Position numbers and translations under genes: made by a program. Below the pieces are notes generated by a model that saw nothing but the letters and a program-made list of their open reading frames with translations, had not been told where the DNA came from and ran no database searches. Below, piece by piece: positions 34,343-42,894 of a stretch of 64,000 nucleotides of DNA. The stretch comes from an uncultured Porphyromonadaceae bacterium. Lineage in GTDB: Bacteria; Bacteroidota; Bacteroidia; Bacteroidales; Barnesiellaceae_A. How positions within the stretch are numbered: position 1 is the first letter of the stretch; each line of letters starts with the position of its first letter. The DNA lies in assembly GCA_900538705.1 (NCBI GenBank), contig UPZG01000001.1, positions 186,001 to 250,000 on the forward strand, in the 5' to 3' direction.

Positions 34343-35938
34343 CTATTTGAAAGTGTCGGGTAGGTCGTTTTCATACAGGACGACGTCACCGGCACGGGCT
34401 ATCTGTACCAATCGTGCTTGAGCCGTGGTGAAACTGTCGGCTAAGAAAATAGCCTCCTCTTTCATTCCGCCCGCTTGCAAACCTTCAAGAATGGCTGCCC
34501 TGTTGTATGTACCTACAATCATTACATAGTCGGCAACGGCTGCCATTTGCTCACCGAAGCGATGGTTATATTCATCCTGTTTGTCACCCAATTCTATCAT
34601 GCCCGGAGTAATGACGATACGTCGAGTAGCCCGCACGCGATTCAATACGTCGAGAGCCATGCGAGCCCCGTCGGGGTTGGAGTTGAATGCATCGTCGATG
34701 ATAGAGAGTCCTCCTGGTGCACGCTTAATGTTAAGACGGTGTTCTACCTGTTCTATGCGGCTCACGGCATATTTTATGGCATTCTCGGGTACGTTTAGAT
34801 GTAAAGCTACGATAACTGCTGCCATGAGGTTCGAGAGGTTACAGTCTCCTACCAACTGGGTAGATAGTGCCAGCTTGTGACCGTCGCCCACGATGGTAAA
34901 GCGAGTCTCTATATCATCATATACGATGTCTTCTATATGGAAATCGGCATTGCCGGCTTCGAGAGCATAGCGCAGTACGGATACGTTAGAGACAGGTCGT
35001 GAAGCAATATAAGGGAAGTCGTTATTGAGTACGCCCAGTCCGTCGGAAGGAAGTGCATCTATCAGTTCAAACTTAGTGCGTTGTACGTTCTCTATTGTTT
35101 TGAACGATTCTAAGTGTTGCTCTCCCACGGCAGTGACAATGCCTATCGAGGGCGCTACAAGGTCGCATATTTCTTTGATGTCACCTATCTGTTTGGCTCC
35201 CATCTCTACGATAAACACATCGTAGTAAGGTTTCATCATTTCGCGTACGGTGCGTATCACACCCATGGGGGTGTTGTAGCTACCCGGTGTCATGATGACG
35301 TTATATTTTTCGCTGAGAATTCGATATAAATAGTGTTTGGTACTGGTTTTACCATAACTGCCTGTAATGCCTATGATGGTGAGGTGCGGCATATCGGCAA
35401 GAATTTTTTTTGCTTCGTTATAGAATCCGCGATTTATCAACTTTTCGATAGGCTGCATGAGGGTATTGGCGCATAACATAATTACCCAGGGGAAGGCAAG
35501 TATTGCTATCAGTGTAAGAGCGGCTGTATACTGTTGTGCCTCGGGTGTACCGATGGAGGCAATTGCTAAAGTTATTACAGTGGTTACTACCCAAGCTGCC
35601 GTATAAAGCCTTATAGCCCTGTGTGTAAATACTACGGGCTTTTTATAATGCGTGCGTAATTCTCTGATGGAAAATATAAAGAGTGTAATGGCTATAATGG
35701 CTTCGATAATTGTTGTGGCAAAAGGTGCGAAGCTTGAGCAGTAGAGTAGCAGCAGGAAATAGAGTGTAAGGCTACGAGGCGACGAAAGTGTGCCACTGCT
35801 GCGCAGCCATCGCAGGAATCGGTCGTTGCGATAGGAATTTTGTTGCAACATTTGCAACTCGTAACGAAGCGCTACAAAGAGGTAGACAAGAAGCGCAATG
35901 GCGAATATTATATGTACAATGTTGTGTATCAATTGCAT
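34343..35938 (-). CDS. Membrane-anchored MurF-like Mur ligase
   Basis: This 531-aa protein has about five predicted transmembrane helices in residues 1-160 (for example IVHIIFAIALLVYLFVAL and LTLIAILAFPWVIMLC). A Mur ligase follows: P-loop IIGITGSYGKTSTK (188-201), FIVEMGAKQIGDIKEICDLV, TAVGEQHLESF, the central-domain LSIIDDAFNSNPDGARMAL, and a C-terminal domain with RRIVITPGMIELG. The sequence is closest in pattern to MurF, which adds D-Ala-D-Ala to UDP-MurNAc-tripeptide, but normal MurF is soluble and lacks the membrane domain. It stands in an operon with an ATP-grasp ligase and a hydrolase, so a dedicated precursor or lipid-linked substrate is plausible. Confidence 0.85.
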   Translation of the reverse strand: MQLIHNIVHIIFAIALLVYLFVALRYELQMLQQNSYRNDRFLRWLRSSGTLSSPRSLTLYFLLLLYCSSFAPFATTIIEAIIAITLFIFSIRELRTHYKKPVVFTHRAIRLYTAAWVVTTVITLAIASIGTPEAQQYTAALTLIAILAFPWVIMLCANTLMQPIEKLINRGFYNEAKKILADMPHLTIIGITGSYGKTSTKHYLYRILSEKYNVIMTPGSYNTPMGVIRTVREMMKPYYDVFIVEMGAKQIGDIKEICDLVAPSIGIVTAVGEQHLESFKTIENVQRTKFELIDALPSDGLGVLNNDFPYIASRPVSNVSVLRYALEAGNADFHIEDIVYDDIETRFTIVGDGHKLALSTQLVGDCNLSNLMAAVIVALHLNVPENAIKYAVSRIEQVEHRLNIKRAPGGLSIIDDAFNSNPDGARMALDVLNRVRATRRIVITPGMIELGDKQDEYNHRFGEQMAAVADYVMIVGTYNRAAILEGLQAGGMKEEAIFLADSFTTAQARLVQIARAGDVVLYENDLPDTFK

Positions 35939-35944
35939 GATAAT

Positions 35945-36733
35945 TTATTTGTTATATATGTCGTCTTTGAGGAAAGCCATTACTATGGCTCTGAAACGGA
36001 AGGGATTGTCGAGAAACGAATAGTGTCCGGCATCGTCGATGACAGCCAAATCGGCATGAGGAATGAGCCTTAACATTATGTGTGCTTCGCGCAATGGCGT
36101 AGCGGTATCTTTGGCTCCCCAGATTAGTTGCACGGGGCATTTGATAAGGGGCATCACAGATTCGAGGTATTCGTTGACGACTTTCACAAAGATGCGTCGC
36201 ATCATGCCGCTTACGGCATTATAGTCGGCCGAGCCTGCCGAGCGGCGCATTTTTTCCATACGTTGCTCGGCTTTCTCTTTCCCCAAGATAAGATAGAGCA
36301 ATTGTTTACCGAGTTTGTATGTGTAGACCTTGTAATAATACTTCAATGACCGGCGAGGTTTGGCACCTGCGGCATCTACTAATATTACTTTATGCGTATG
36401 GTTACGTGATGCGTAGAGAATAGATACACGTCCGCCAAAGGAGTGCCCTATCAGGATGGGCGATTCTATGCCGAGAGCAGCAACGAAGGTCTCAAGCATA
36501 CGGGTATATTCTTCTACTCCCCATACTGAGGAAGGCGTTTCGCTCCCACCAAAACCCGGGAAGTCGAGGGTGTATACTGTGAAGTGTGGCGATAACATAG
36601 TCTCGATAGAGGCTACGGTAGTCATATTACAGCCCCAGCCGTGCAAGAGTATTACTGCACGCCCCGAGCCACAAACTTTATACTGTACGTCTGTGTCGCA
36701 GAGTCTTATCCGGGTTATCTTTGCTCCTTGCAT
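35945..36733 (-). CDS. Alpha/beta hydrolase
   Basis: This 262-aa hydrolase has the oxyanion region VILLHGWGCNMTT, the nucleophile elbow LIGHSFGG with Ser98, a likely acid in WGAKDTATPL and the catalytic His in DDAGHYSFLDNP. There is no signal peptide, so it is cytoplasmic. It is the first gene of the operon, 6 bp from the MurF-like gene, with a promoter right upstream. The substrate is unknown; the ligase neighbours suggest an ester, thioester or amide linked to cell-wall precursor chemistry. Confidence 0.85.
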   Translation of the reverse strand: MQGAKITRIRLCDTDVQYKVCGSGRAVILLHGWGCNMTTVASIETMLSPHFTVYTLDFPGFGGSETPSSVWGVEEYTRMLETFVAALGIESPILIGHSFGGRVSILYASRNHTHKVILVDAAGAKPRRSLKYYYKVYTYKLGKQLLYLILGKEKAEQRMEKMRRSAGSADYNAVSGMMRRIFVKVVNEYLESVMPLIKCPVQLIWGAKDTATPLREAHIMLRLIPHADLAVIDDAGHYSFLDNPFRFRAIVMAFLKDDIYNK

Positions 36734-36753
36734 TTTTTTGCGTTTTGGAGCTA

Positions 36754-36761
36754 CAAAAGTA
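36754..36761 (-). promoter_or_regulatory. -7 element of the five-gene operon
   Basis: Minus-strand TACTTTTG is an exact TAnnTTTG match, 20 bp upstream of the hydrolase ATG. TTTA 18 bases upstream is a weak -33. It predicts a very short leader and should drive hydrolase, MurF-like, Ddl-like, helicase and pdxB genes. Confidence 0.55.
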
Positions 36762-36815
36762 CATTATTCTACCGATAAATAGCGCACTTGCGCGCGAGTT
36801 TTTCCATGGTAGAAC

Positions 36816-37871
36816 CTATTCGCTTGTATACCCAGCTGCATCGAGTACTTTTTGAGCTATAGAGTCGGGCGTTATTTGTCGCAGACAGGCATAGTCACCT
36901 CTGTAACAAGGTTTGTCCCCGAAAACAGAGCAAGGACGGCATGCCATGTCGGCCTGAATTATATGGGCTGGTGAGGCCGTGTAACCTAAGAAGCCGGCAT
37001 AAGGGTGTGTGGCTCCCCATACCGATACTACCGGTACACCGGCAAGTGCAGCAAGATGCATGTTGGCCGAGTCCATCGAAAGCATTACGTCGAGGTAGCT
37101 CATCAGCGACAATTCTACCTTGAACCCATGACGTTGCGAAGCCAATGAAATGACACGTGGATAGCGCTCTTGCCATTTGGCAAGGAGCGCAGCTTCGTTA
37201 TCGGCACCGAAAAGGAATAGGTGTAACCGTTCGTGTCGGCTTAACAAATCTACGATACGCTCCATCTCTTCGACCGGATATATTTTCCCTTCATGTTTGG
37301 CAAAGGGGGCAATTCCTATCCATAATTTCCCTGTCTCTTTAGGTGGAGTAATATGCGAGAAAAGTCCGGCATCGCCTTTTCCATCGGGATATAGAGACGT
37401 AAATCGTGGGGTATAGGGTAGCGATAAGGCGGCAAATACGTCGGCGTAACGTTCGGCCATAGGTTTTAATGGCCGTAATTCTTTGTGGCGCCGACTAGTG
37501 AGCCTCTTTTTTTCGGCTCGTCCTTTATCTATGATGCTTACTGTTTTCCCGGCCATGCGGAAGAGCCTGCGAAGTATTTTGGTGCGCAATACGTCATGTA
37601 AGTCGGCGACAGCATCTATACCCAGTGCCGACAGCTCCTTATATAGTAACCAAAGCCCGGCCAGGCCTTTATGTCGGGCTTTTACGTCGGCAATGTATAC
37701 TTGCAAATTGATAGGAGCATACATAAATAGCGACGATGCCACTCGCTGGGTCAGTACTACAAACGTAGTGTCGGGGTAAGCTTGGCACACGGAATAGATT
37801 TGCGGTATGGTCATAGCCACATCGCCCAGCGCCGAGAGGCGCATGACAAGCACTTTTTTATATGTTGTCAC
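36816..37871 (-). CDS. Glycosyltransferase family 9 (heptosyltransferase-like)
   Basis: This 351-aa GT-B enzyme has an N-terminal VLVMRLSALGDVAMTIPQIY, the hallmark of GT9. The C-terminal donor domain shows WIGIAPFAKHEGKIYPVEEM, DVMLSMDSANMHLAALAGVP and VSVWGATHPYAGFLGY. A Cys-rich end (MACRPCSVFGDKPCYRGDYA) resembles those of other GT9 enzymes. It likely transfers heptose or a related sugar onto the LPS core at the inner membrane. It is 35 bp downstream of DUF4254, probably one transcript. Confidence 0.92.
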   Translation of the reverse strand: MTTYKKVLVMRLSALGDVAMTIPQIYSVCQAYPDTTFVVLTQRVASSLFMYAPINLQVYIADVKARHKGLAGLWLLYKELSALGIDAVADLHDVLRTKILRRLFRMAGKTVSIIDKGRAEKKRLTSRRHKELRPLKPMAERYADVFAALSLPYTPRFTSLYPDGKGDAGLFSHITPPKETGKLWIGIAPFAKHEGKIYPVEEMERIVDLLSRHERLHLFLFGADNEAALLAKWQERYPRVISLASQRHGFKVELSLMSYLDVMLSMDSANMHLAALAGVPVVSVWGATHPYAGFLGYTASPAHIIQADMACRPCSVFGDKPCYRGDYACLRQITPDSIAQKVLDAAGYTSE

Positions 37872-37906
37872 AAAATAATTTTTATAATTCGCAACTTTCA
37901 GACAGC

Positions 37907-38512
37907 TTACTTTTTCCCGTATAATACAGGATTGAGAGCCGGGTCGTTATACATTTTCATTTGTTTATACACTTTCATGTACTTACGTCCGGCAGCAATA
38001 TCGGCAACCAGTTGGTCTATAGCGGCAGAGAGGTCCTCGCGTTGTTGTAGCAATACGGCAAGCTTGGCGCTGCATTTTTCTACATGTTCTGCCGAGGCGT
38101 CATGACGTTCGGCTTCCTGCCGCATATGGTATATTTTCAATGCCAAAATAGACAGACGGTCTATTGCCCAAGCTGGACTTTCGGTATTGATAGTGGCATC
38201 GGGAAGGGGTGTAACATCTTTGTATTGGTCTAAAAAATAGCTGTCTATCAGCTCTACAAGGTCGGTACGGTCTTGATTGGAGCGGTCTATGCGTCGCTTG
38301 ATGGTTAAAGCCTCTACAGGGTCGATATCGGGATTGCGAATAATATCCTCTAAATGCCACTGAACGGTATCTATCCAGTTCTTGGTAAATAACAGGTTTT
38401 CTAGAGTGCACTCGGGATATGGATTTTCAACCCGGGCATCTACGTTGTCATGCTTGTGATACAATTCGGTAGTGGCATCGAATATGTGGTTACACGTTTG
38501 GCTGATGCTCAT
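37907..38512 (-). CDS. DUF4254 domain protein
   Basis: This 201-aa all-helical, soluble protein has conserved His and Trp residues (FTKNWIDTVQWHLEDIIR; the N-terminal ATTELYHKHD) and a C-terminal long helix. The segment DPVEALTIKRRIDRSNQDRT is typical of DUF4254. There is no signal peptide or membrane segment. The molecular function is not known to me. It is co-directional with a GT9 glycosyltransferase, an arrangement suggesting a role near LPS core synthesis. A full consensus promoter lies upstream. Confidence 0.88.
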   Translation of the reverse strand: MSISQTCNHIFDATTELYHKHDNVDARVENPYPECTLENLLFTKNWIDTVQWHLEDIIRNPDIDPVEALTIKRRIDRSNQDRTDLVELIDSYFLDQYKDVTPLPDATINTESPAWAIDRLSILALKIYHMRQEAERHDASAEHVEKCSAKLAVLLQQREDLSAAIDQLVADIAAGRKYMKVYKQMKMYNDPALNPVLYGKK

Positions 38513-38577
38513 AATGATTTTATTTTATTGTGTTTTTACTTTCGGTGCGATGTATGAAATGTCGCATAGTCGCTAGG

Positions 38578-38610
38578 CAAATATAATGCAAAGCATTTGT
38601 ATTTGCCAAA
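38578..38610 (-). promoter_or_regulatory. Promoter of DUF4254-GT9
   Basis: On the minus strand TTTG (38607-38610), 21 bases, then TATATTTG (38578-38585): a perfect Bacteroidota vegetative promoter. The predicted leader is about 60 nt. Confidence 0.7.
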
Positions 38611-38856
38611 TATATTGCTACTTTGTTGAGAGACTCTTATTTCAGGATTTTTATGTGAAATATTAATGCGTTGATATTTAGTAGAATATCAAATTTTCTT
38701 TGAGATACCTAGCGAGATGTCGCAAAAGTCCTTCTGTGGGGGACGACCCGGCAATGAATAGGCCAATGTCGCGACAGGTTATAAGTAGTGTAGCATGCTG
38801 TGAATCAATGATGTAAAAATAATTAGCAAGCAAGATATATTTTTGTGACGATAAAT

Positions 38857-38886
38857 TTTGGCATTCGTGGAAAATAACTAACTTTG
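38857..38886 (+). promoter_or_regulatory. Promoter of pflB
   Basis: TTTG (38857-38860), 18 bases, then an exact TAACTTTG (38879-38886). The spacing is one base short of the usual 19-21. It predicts a leader of about 140 nt carrying a small hairpin. Confidence 0.6.
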
Positions 38887-39030
38887 TGGCTGCAGGAATG
38901 TGCTAAGACACAACGGTTCTTCTTGATGCCGAAAGCCTTTGCAAGAGCTTTCGAGCGTTAACTTTTACATCTGTACATTGGTACGGATATGATAAGCATA
39001 ATTGAATAAAAAAGATTTTTTTGAACGACT

Positions 39031-41259
39031 ATGGAAAAGACAATGCAGTTTAAGCCCGGTTTATGGGAAAATGAAATTAACGTTGGCGATTTCGTACGGA
39101 AAAATATTACACCGTATGAGGGCGATGCTTCATTCCTTGCCGGACCTACCGAACGTACGCTCAAAGTATGGGAGAAATGCAAAGAAGCTTTGGCAGAAGA
39201 GCGCGACAATGGTGGTGTACGAGCTATTGATAATAAGACTATATCGACTATAACATCGCATAAAGCAGGATATATAGATCGCGAAAACGAGCTGATTGTA
39301 GGCTTGCAAACCGATATGTTGCTCAAGCGAGCCATCAAGCCTTTTGGTGGAATCAAGGTGGTAGAAAAAGCATGTCATGAGCATGGCTTAGAGTTGGACG
39401 AACATGTGAAAGAGATATTCACACACTATCGTAAAACGCACAATGATGGTGTATTCGATGCGTATACCGAGGAGATACGTACCTATCGTTCGTTGGGATT
39501 CCTCACAGGTCTTCCCGATAACTATGCGCGTGGCCGTATCATTGGTGACTATCGCCGATTGGCTTTGTACGGTATAGACCGACTCATAGAAGTGAAACGG
39601 TCAGATTTGCGAGGACTTACAGGTCCTATGACCGAGGCCCGCGTACGTTTGCGTGAAGAGGTTTCAGAGCAAATACATGCTCTTGAAGCAATGAAGGTGA
39701 TGGGAAGCTATTATGGCTTAGACCTTGGACGTCCCGCTACGACAGCACAAGAAGCCGTACAATGGGTGTATATGGCATATTTGGCTGCTGTTAAAGAGCA
39801 AGATGGAGCGGCTATGTCGTTGGGTAATGTATCGTCGTTCCTCGATATATATATAGAATATGATCTTGCACATGGCAACATAGACGAGACATTTGCACAA
39901 GAACTTATTGACCAGTTCGTCATCAAGTTACGCATGGTACGTCATTTGCGCATGGATAGCTATAATGAAATTTTTGCTGGAGATGCCACGTGGGTTACCG
40001 AGTCGATAGGCGGTCGTCTCAATGATGGTCGTACGAAGGTCACCAAGACATCGTTCCGCTTTTTGCAGACGCTATACAACTTAGGCCCGGCTCCCGAGCC
40101 CAATATGACAATACTGTGGAGTCCAGAGTTGCCCGAAGGTTTCAAACGTTTCTGTACGCAAGTCTCTATTGACACATCTGCTATACAGTATGAGAATGAT
40201 GACCTCATGCGCGAGGTTCGCAAGACCGACGATTATGGTATTGCTTGCTGTGTATCATTCCAAGAGATAGGCCGTAGCATACAGTTCTTTGGTGCGCGTG
40301 CAAATCTTGCAAAGGCATTGCTGCTCGCCATCAACGGTGGCCGCTGCGAAAATACCGGTACTGTGATGGTGAAGGATATACCTGTTCTCAAAAACGATGT
40401 GCTCGATTTTGACGAGGTAATGGAGAATTACAAGAAAGTACTTGCTCAGATTGCTCGCGTATATAACGAGGCTATGAATATCATACACTACATGCATGAC
40501 AAGTACTACTATGAGAAGGCTCAAATGGCACTGATAGATACCGACCCGCATATCAACCTTGCATATGGTGTGGCTGGTCTCTCTATTGCGGCTGACTCAC
40601 TCTCGGCTATCAAGTATGCTCATGTGAAGGCTCGTCGTAATGAGATAGGACTTACCGAAGGTTTCGATATAGAGGGCGATTTCCCCTGTTATGGTAATGA
40701 TGACGACCGTGTAGACAGTATTGCCGTATGGTTGACGCACTATTTCAGCAATGAGTTGAAGAAATATCCTGTATATCGTAATGCTGTGCCTACGATGTCG
40801 ATACTTACCATTACATCGAATGTTATGTATGGTAAAAAGACCGGTGCTACTCCCGATGGACGTGCTCGGGGTGTTGCCTTTGCTCCCGGAGCCAATCCGA
40901 TGCACGGACGCGATAATCACGGAGCTGTTGCATCTCTTTCGTCGGTGGCCAAACTCAATTACGAGGATGCACTCGATGGTATAAGCAATACCTTCTCTAT
41001 TATACCTAAGTCGCTGGGTGCTACACGCGAAGACCGTGTAGATAACCTCATTACGCTCATTGATGGCTATTTTAAGAAAAAGGCACATCATCTCAATGTA
41101 AATGTCCTAAATCGTGAAATGCTCGAGGATGCGATGGAGCATCCCGAAAAGTATCCGCAACTCACCATAAGAGTATCGGGATATGCTGTAAATTTTGTGC
41201 GGTTGAGCCGTGCTCACCAGCTGGAGGTTATCTCGCGCAGCTTCCACGATCACTTCTAA
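39031..41259 (+). CDS. pflB: Formate acetyltransferase (pyruvate formate-lyase)
   Basis: This 742-aa glycyl radical enzyme converts pyruvate and CoA to acetyl-CoA and formate in anaerobic cells. The catalytic cysteine pair is C406-C407 (YGIACCVSFQEIG) and the radical glycine is Gly717 in RVSGYAVNF near the C-terminus. The TPDGRARG segment and paired cysteines identify true PFL rather than diol dehydratase relatives. ATG 39031 gives the standard N-terminus. The activase gene follows 117 bp downstream after a hairpin. The radical makes the enzyme oxygen-sensitive, implying an anaerobe. Confidence 0.97.
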   Translation: MEKTMQFKPGLWENEINVGDFVRKNITPYEGDASFLAGPTERTLKVWEKCKEALAEERDNGGVRAIDNKTISTITSHKAGYIDRENELIVGLQTDMLLKRAIKPFGGIKVVEKACHEHGLELDEHVKEIFTHYRKTHNDGVFDAYTEEIRTYRSLGFLTGLPDNYARGRIIGDYRRLALYGIDRLIEVKRSDLRGLTGPMTEARVRLREEVSEQIHALEAMKVMGSYYGLDLGRPATTAQEAVQWVYMAYLAAVKEQDGAAMSLGNVSSFLDIYIEYDLAHGNIDETFAQELIDQFVIKLRMVRHLRMDSYNEIFAGDATWVTESIGGRLNDGRTKVTKTSFRFLQTLYNLGPAPEPNMTILWSPELPEGFKRFCTQVSIDTSAIQYENDDLMREVRKTDDYGIACCVSFQEIGRSIQFFGARANLAKALLLAINGGRCENTGTVMVKDIPVLKNDVLDFDEVMENYKKVLAQIARVYNEAMNIIHYMHDKYYYEKAQMALIDTDPHINLAYGVAGLSIAADSLSAIKYAHVKARRNEIGLTEGFDIEGDFPCYGNDDDRVDSIAVWLTHYFSNELKKYPVYRNAVPTMSILTITSNVMYGKKTGATPDGRARGVAFAPGANPMHGRDNHGAVASLSSVAKLNYEDALDGISNTFSIIPKSLGATREDRVDNLITLIDGYFKKKAHHLNVNVLNREMLEDAMEHPEKYPQLTIRVSGYAVNFVRLSRAHQLEVISRSFHDHF

Positions 41260-41293
41260 TGTTGCAGTTGCTATATTGCACAGAGTTTTATAT

Positions 41294-41329
41294 AACTTTG
41301 CCGGAGAGATAACGCTCTCCGGCAAAGTT
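41294..41329 (+). terminator. Hairpin between pflB and pflA
   Basis: A perfect 15-bp stem (AACTTTGCCGGAGAG with CTCTCCGGCAAAGTT) has the loop ATAACG, followed by TGCCTTTTTAA. It looks like an intrinsic terminator or attenuator that would lower pflA expression relative to pflB. Confidence 0.75.
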
Positions 41330-41376
41330 TGCCTTTTTAAAAAGGGTATAAGTTTTCATATAATACACATATTGTA

Positions 41377-42147
41377 ATGACAGAAACTATTGTTACATCA
41401 TCTATACCGGCTGATACACGATTGTTACGTGTACATTCTTATGAATCGTTGGGTACATACGACGGGCCGGGTATACGTCTCGTCGTTTTTTTACAGGGTT
41501 GTAACTTCCGTTGTCTATATTGTGCAAACCCCGATACCATAACAATGCAGGGCGGTACACTTACGCCTATAGATGAGATAGTGCAAAAGGCTGTCAACGA
41601 ACGCCCCTTCTTTGGGAAAAAGGGTGGAGTGACATTTAGTGGGGGAGAACCCACGTTGCAGGCCGAATCGCTGTTGCCTTTGGTCGATGCGTTGCACGAA
41701 CACAACATTAGTGTTTGTATCGATACCAACGGAAGTATTAGCACCGAGGCTGCTCGCGAATTGTACCGTCGAGTCGACCTGGTATTGCTTGATGTAAAAC
41801 AATTCAATCCTCTCCGTCATCGTAACCTTACAGGACACGACAATTCAGATACTCTTGCTACGGCTGCTTTTTTGGCCGAGGTAGGTACTCCTTTTTGGCT
41901 GCGTTATGTGCTGGTTCCCGGTTATAGTGACGACAAGGCCGATATAGAAGCTTTATGCCGTCATTTACAAGGTAATACTGCATTACAAAGGGTTGAAATA
42001 CTTCCGTATCATACCCTTGGAATGCATAAATACGAACCTTTGGGAATGGAATATAAGCTCAAGGATGTACCATATAATACGCCTCAGCAGTTAGAAGCCG
42101 CCCGTGAGCTTTTTGCTCGTTATTTTGCCGATGTGCGGGTCAATTAG
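41377..42147 (+). CDS. pflA: Pyruvate formate-lyase activating enzyme
   Basis: This 256-aa radical SAM enzyme installs the glycyl radical on PflB. The [4Fe-4S] motif C42-x3-C46-x2-C49 is in GCNFRCLYCANPDT. GVTFSGGEPTLQAE binds S-adenosylmethionine and CIDTNGSI and VLLDVKQFN follow. The N-terminal GTYDGPGIR is typical of PFL activases. There is no extra ferredoxin domain, which distinguishes it from activases of other glycyl radical enzymes. It is downstream of pflB, beyond a terminator-like hairpin. Confidence 0.95.
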   Translation: MTETIVTSSIPADTRLLRVHSYESLGTYDGPGIRLVVFLQGCNFRCLYCANPDTITMQGGTLTPIDEIVQKAVNERPFFGKKGGVTFSGGEPTLQAESLLPLVDALHEHNISVCIDTNGSISTEAARELYRRVDLVLLDVKQFNPLRHRNLTGHDNSDTLATAAFLAEVGTPFWLRYVLVPGYSDDKADIEALCRHLQGNTALQRVEILPYHTLGMHKYEPLGMEYKLKDVPYNTPQQLEAARELFARYFADVRVN

Positions 42148-42173
42148 CATTCTACTCTTTGGCTGAATAGTAT

Positions 42174-42215
42174 AAAAACGGTGTGCATCGAATTATGACA
42201 TGCACACCGTTTTTT
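42174..42215 (+). terminator. Terminator after pflA
   Basis: An 11-bp stem (ACGGTGTGCAT with ATGCACACCGT) is flanked by A5 and T5. It is a classical intrinsic terminator. Confidence 0.85.
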
Positions 42216-42328
42216 AGGTGAAAAATACAGGCTGTGGTTCCCCTGATATCTACTCTTTCGAGAGTAGGAGGGTAGTCGACGTCTTGTTTCGACAATGTAT
42301 GCCCGACGTCGGGTAGGGGAAAGTAGCT

Positions 42329-42850
42329 CTAATCCTCCTCGCTATACCAGCGCGAGTACATCAGGTAGTTGTGGGCTATTTTTTGGTTTATTTCTTTCGA
42401 CTGTTGAGGGTCGACCATTTTGATAAATTTGGCAGGAGCACCTCCCCACAGTTCACCCGGCTTGATGACTGTTTTGCTTAGTACCACTGCGCCGGCAGCT
42501 ACTATTGCGCCTTCGCCCACTACGGCATGGTCGAGTATGACCGACCCCATGCCTACGAGAGCTCCGTCTTTAATAGTGGCACCGTGTATCGTGACGTTGT
42601 GTCCTATTGAGACATCATCGCCAATTTCTATGGTCGATTTTTCGTAAAGGGTATGCAATACACTTCCGTCTTGTATGTTTACGCGATTGCCTATGCGTAT
42701 AGAGTTTACATCGCCTCGCAACACTGTGCCGAACCATATGCTGCATTCGTCACCCATTGTTACGTCGCCTATGATAGTAGCATTGTCGGCAAGGAAACAG
42801 TCTTTGCCAAATTGCGGCGTGAAGCCGCGAACTTTCTTGATAAGTGCCAT
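42329..42850 (-). CDS. Gamma-carbonic-anhydrase-family protein
   Basis: This 173-aa left-handed beta-helix protein has hexapeptide repeats (VRGDVNSIRIGNRVNIQDGS and on) and three histidines placed as zinc ligands: SVLHT and SIGHNVTIHG. It ends in a C-terminal amphipathic helix. The family (YrdA/PaaY type) includes true carbonic anhydrases and others without shown activity; the essential Glu residues of Cam are not all evident. It lies 44 bp downstream of the aminopeptidase gene. Confidence 0.88.
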   Translation of the reverse strand: MALIKKVRGFTPQFGKDCFLADNATIIGDVTMGDECSIWFGTVLRGDVNSIRIGNRVNIQDGSVLHTLYEKSTIEIGDDVSIGHNVTIHGATIKDGALVGMGSVILDHAVVGEGAIVAAGAVVLSKTVIKPGELWGGAPAKFIKMVDPQQSKEINQKIAHNYLMYSRWYSEED

Positions 42851-42894
42851 AATATTATAAAAATAAGGTTTAGGTCTTGTTGGTTAATATTGTG

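Larger units (their letters stand above)
38513..39030. promoter_or_regulatory. 518-bp divergent control region of DUF4254 and pflB
   Basis: No gene is seen. It contains a minus-strand promoter (38578-38610), a plus-strand promoter (38857-38886) and a small hairpin in the pflB leader (38931-38952, GAAAGC/GCTTTC). The heptamer ATGTCGC occurs three times (38559-38565, 38717-38723, 38766-38772), the last inside the palindrome TGTCGCGACA. These could be binding sites for a redox or anaerobic regulator; no FNR-type TTGAT-N4-ATCAA box was found. Confidence 0.4.
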
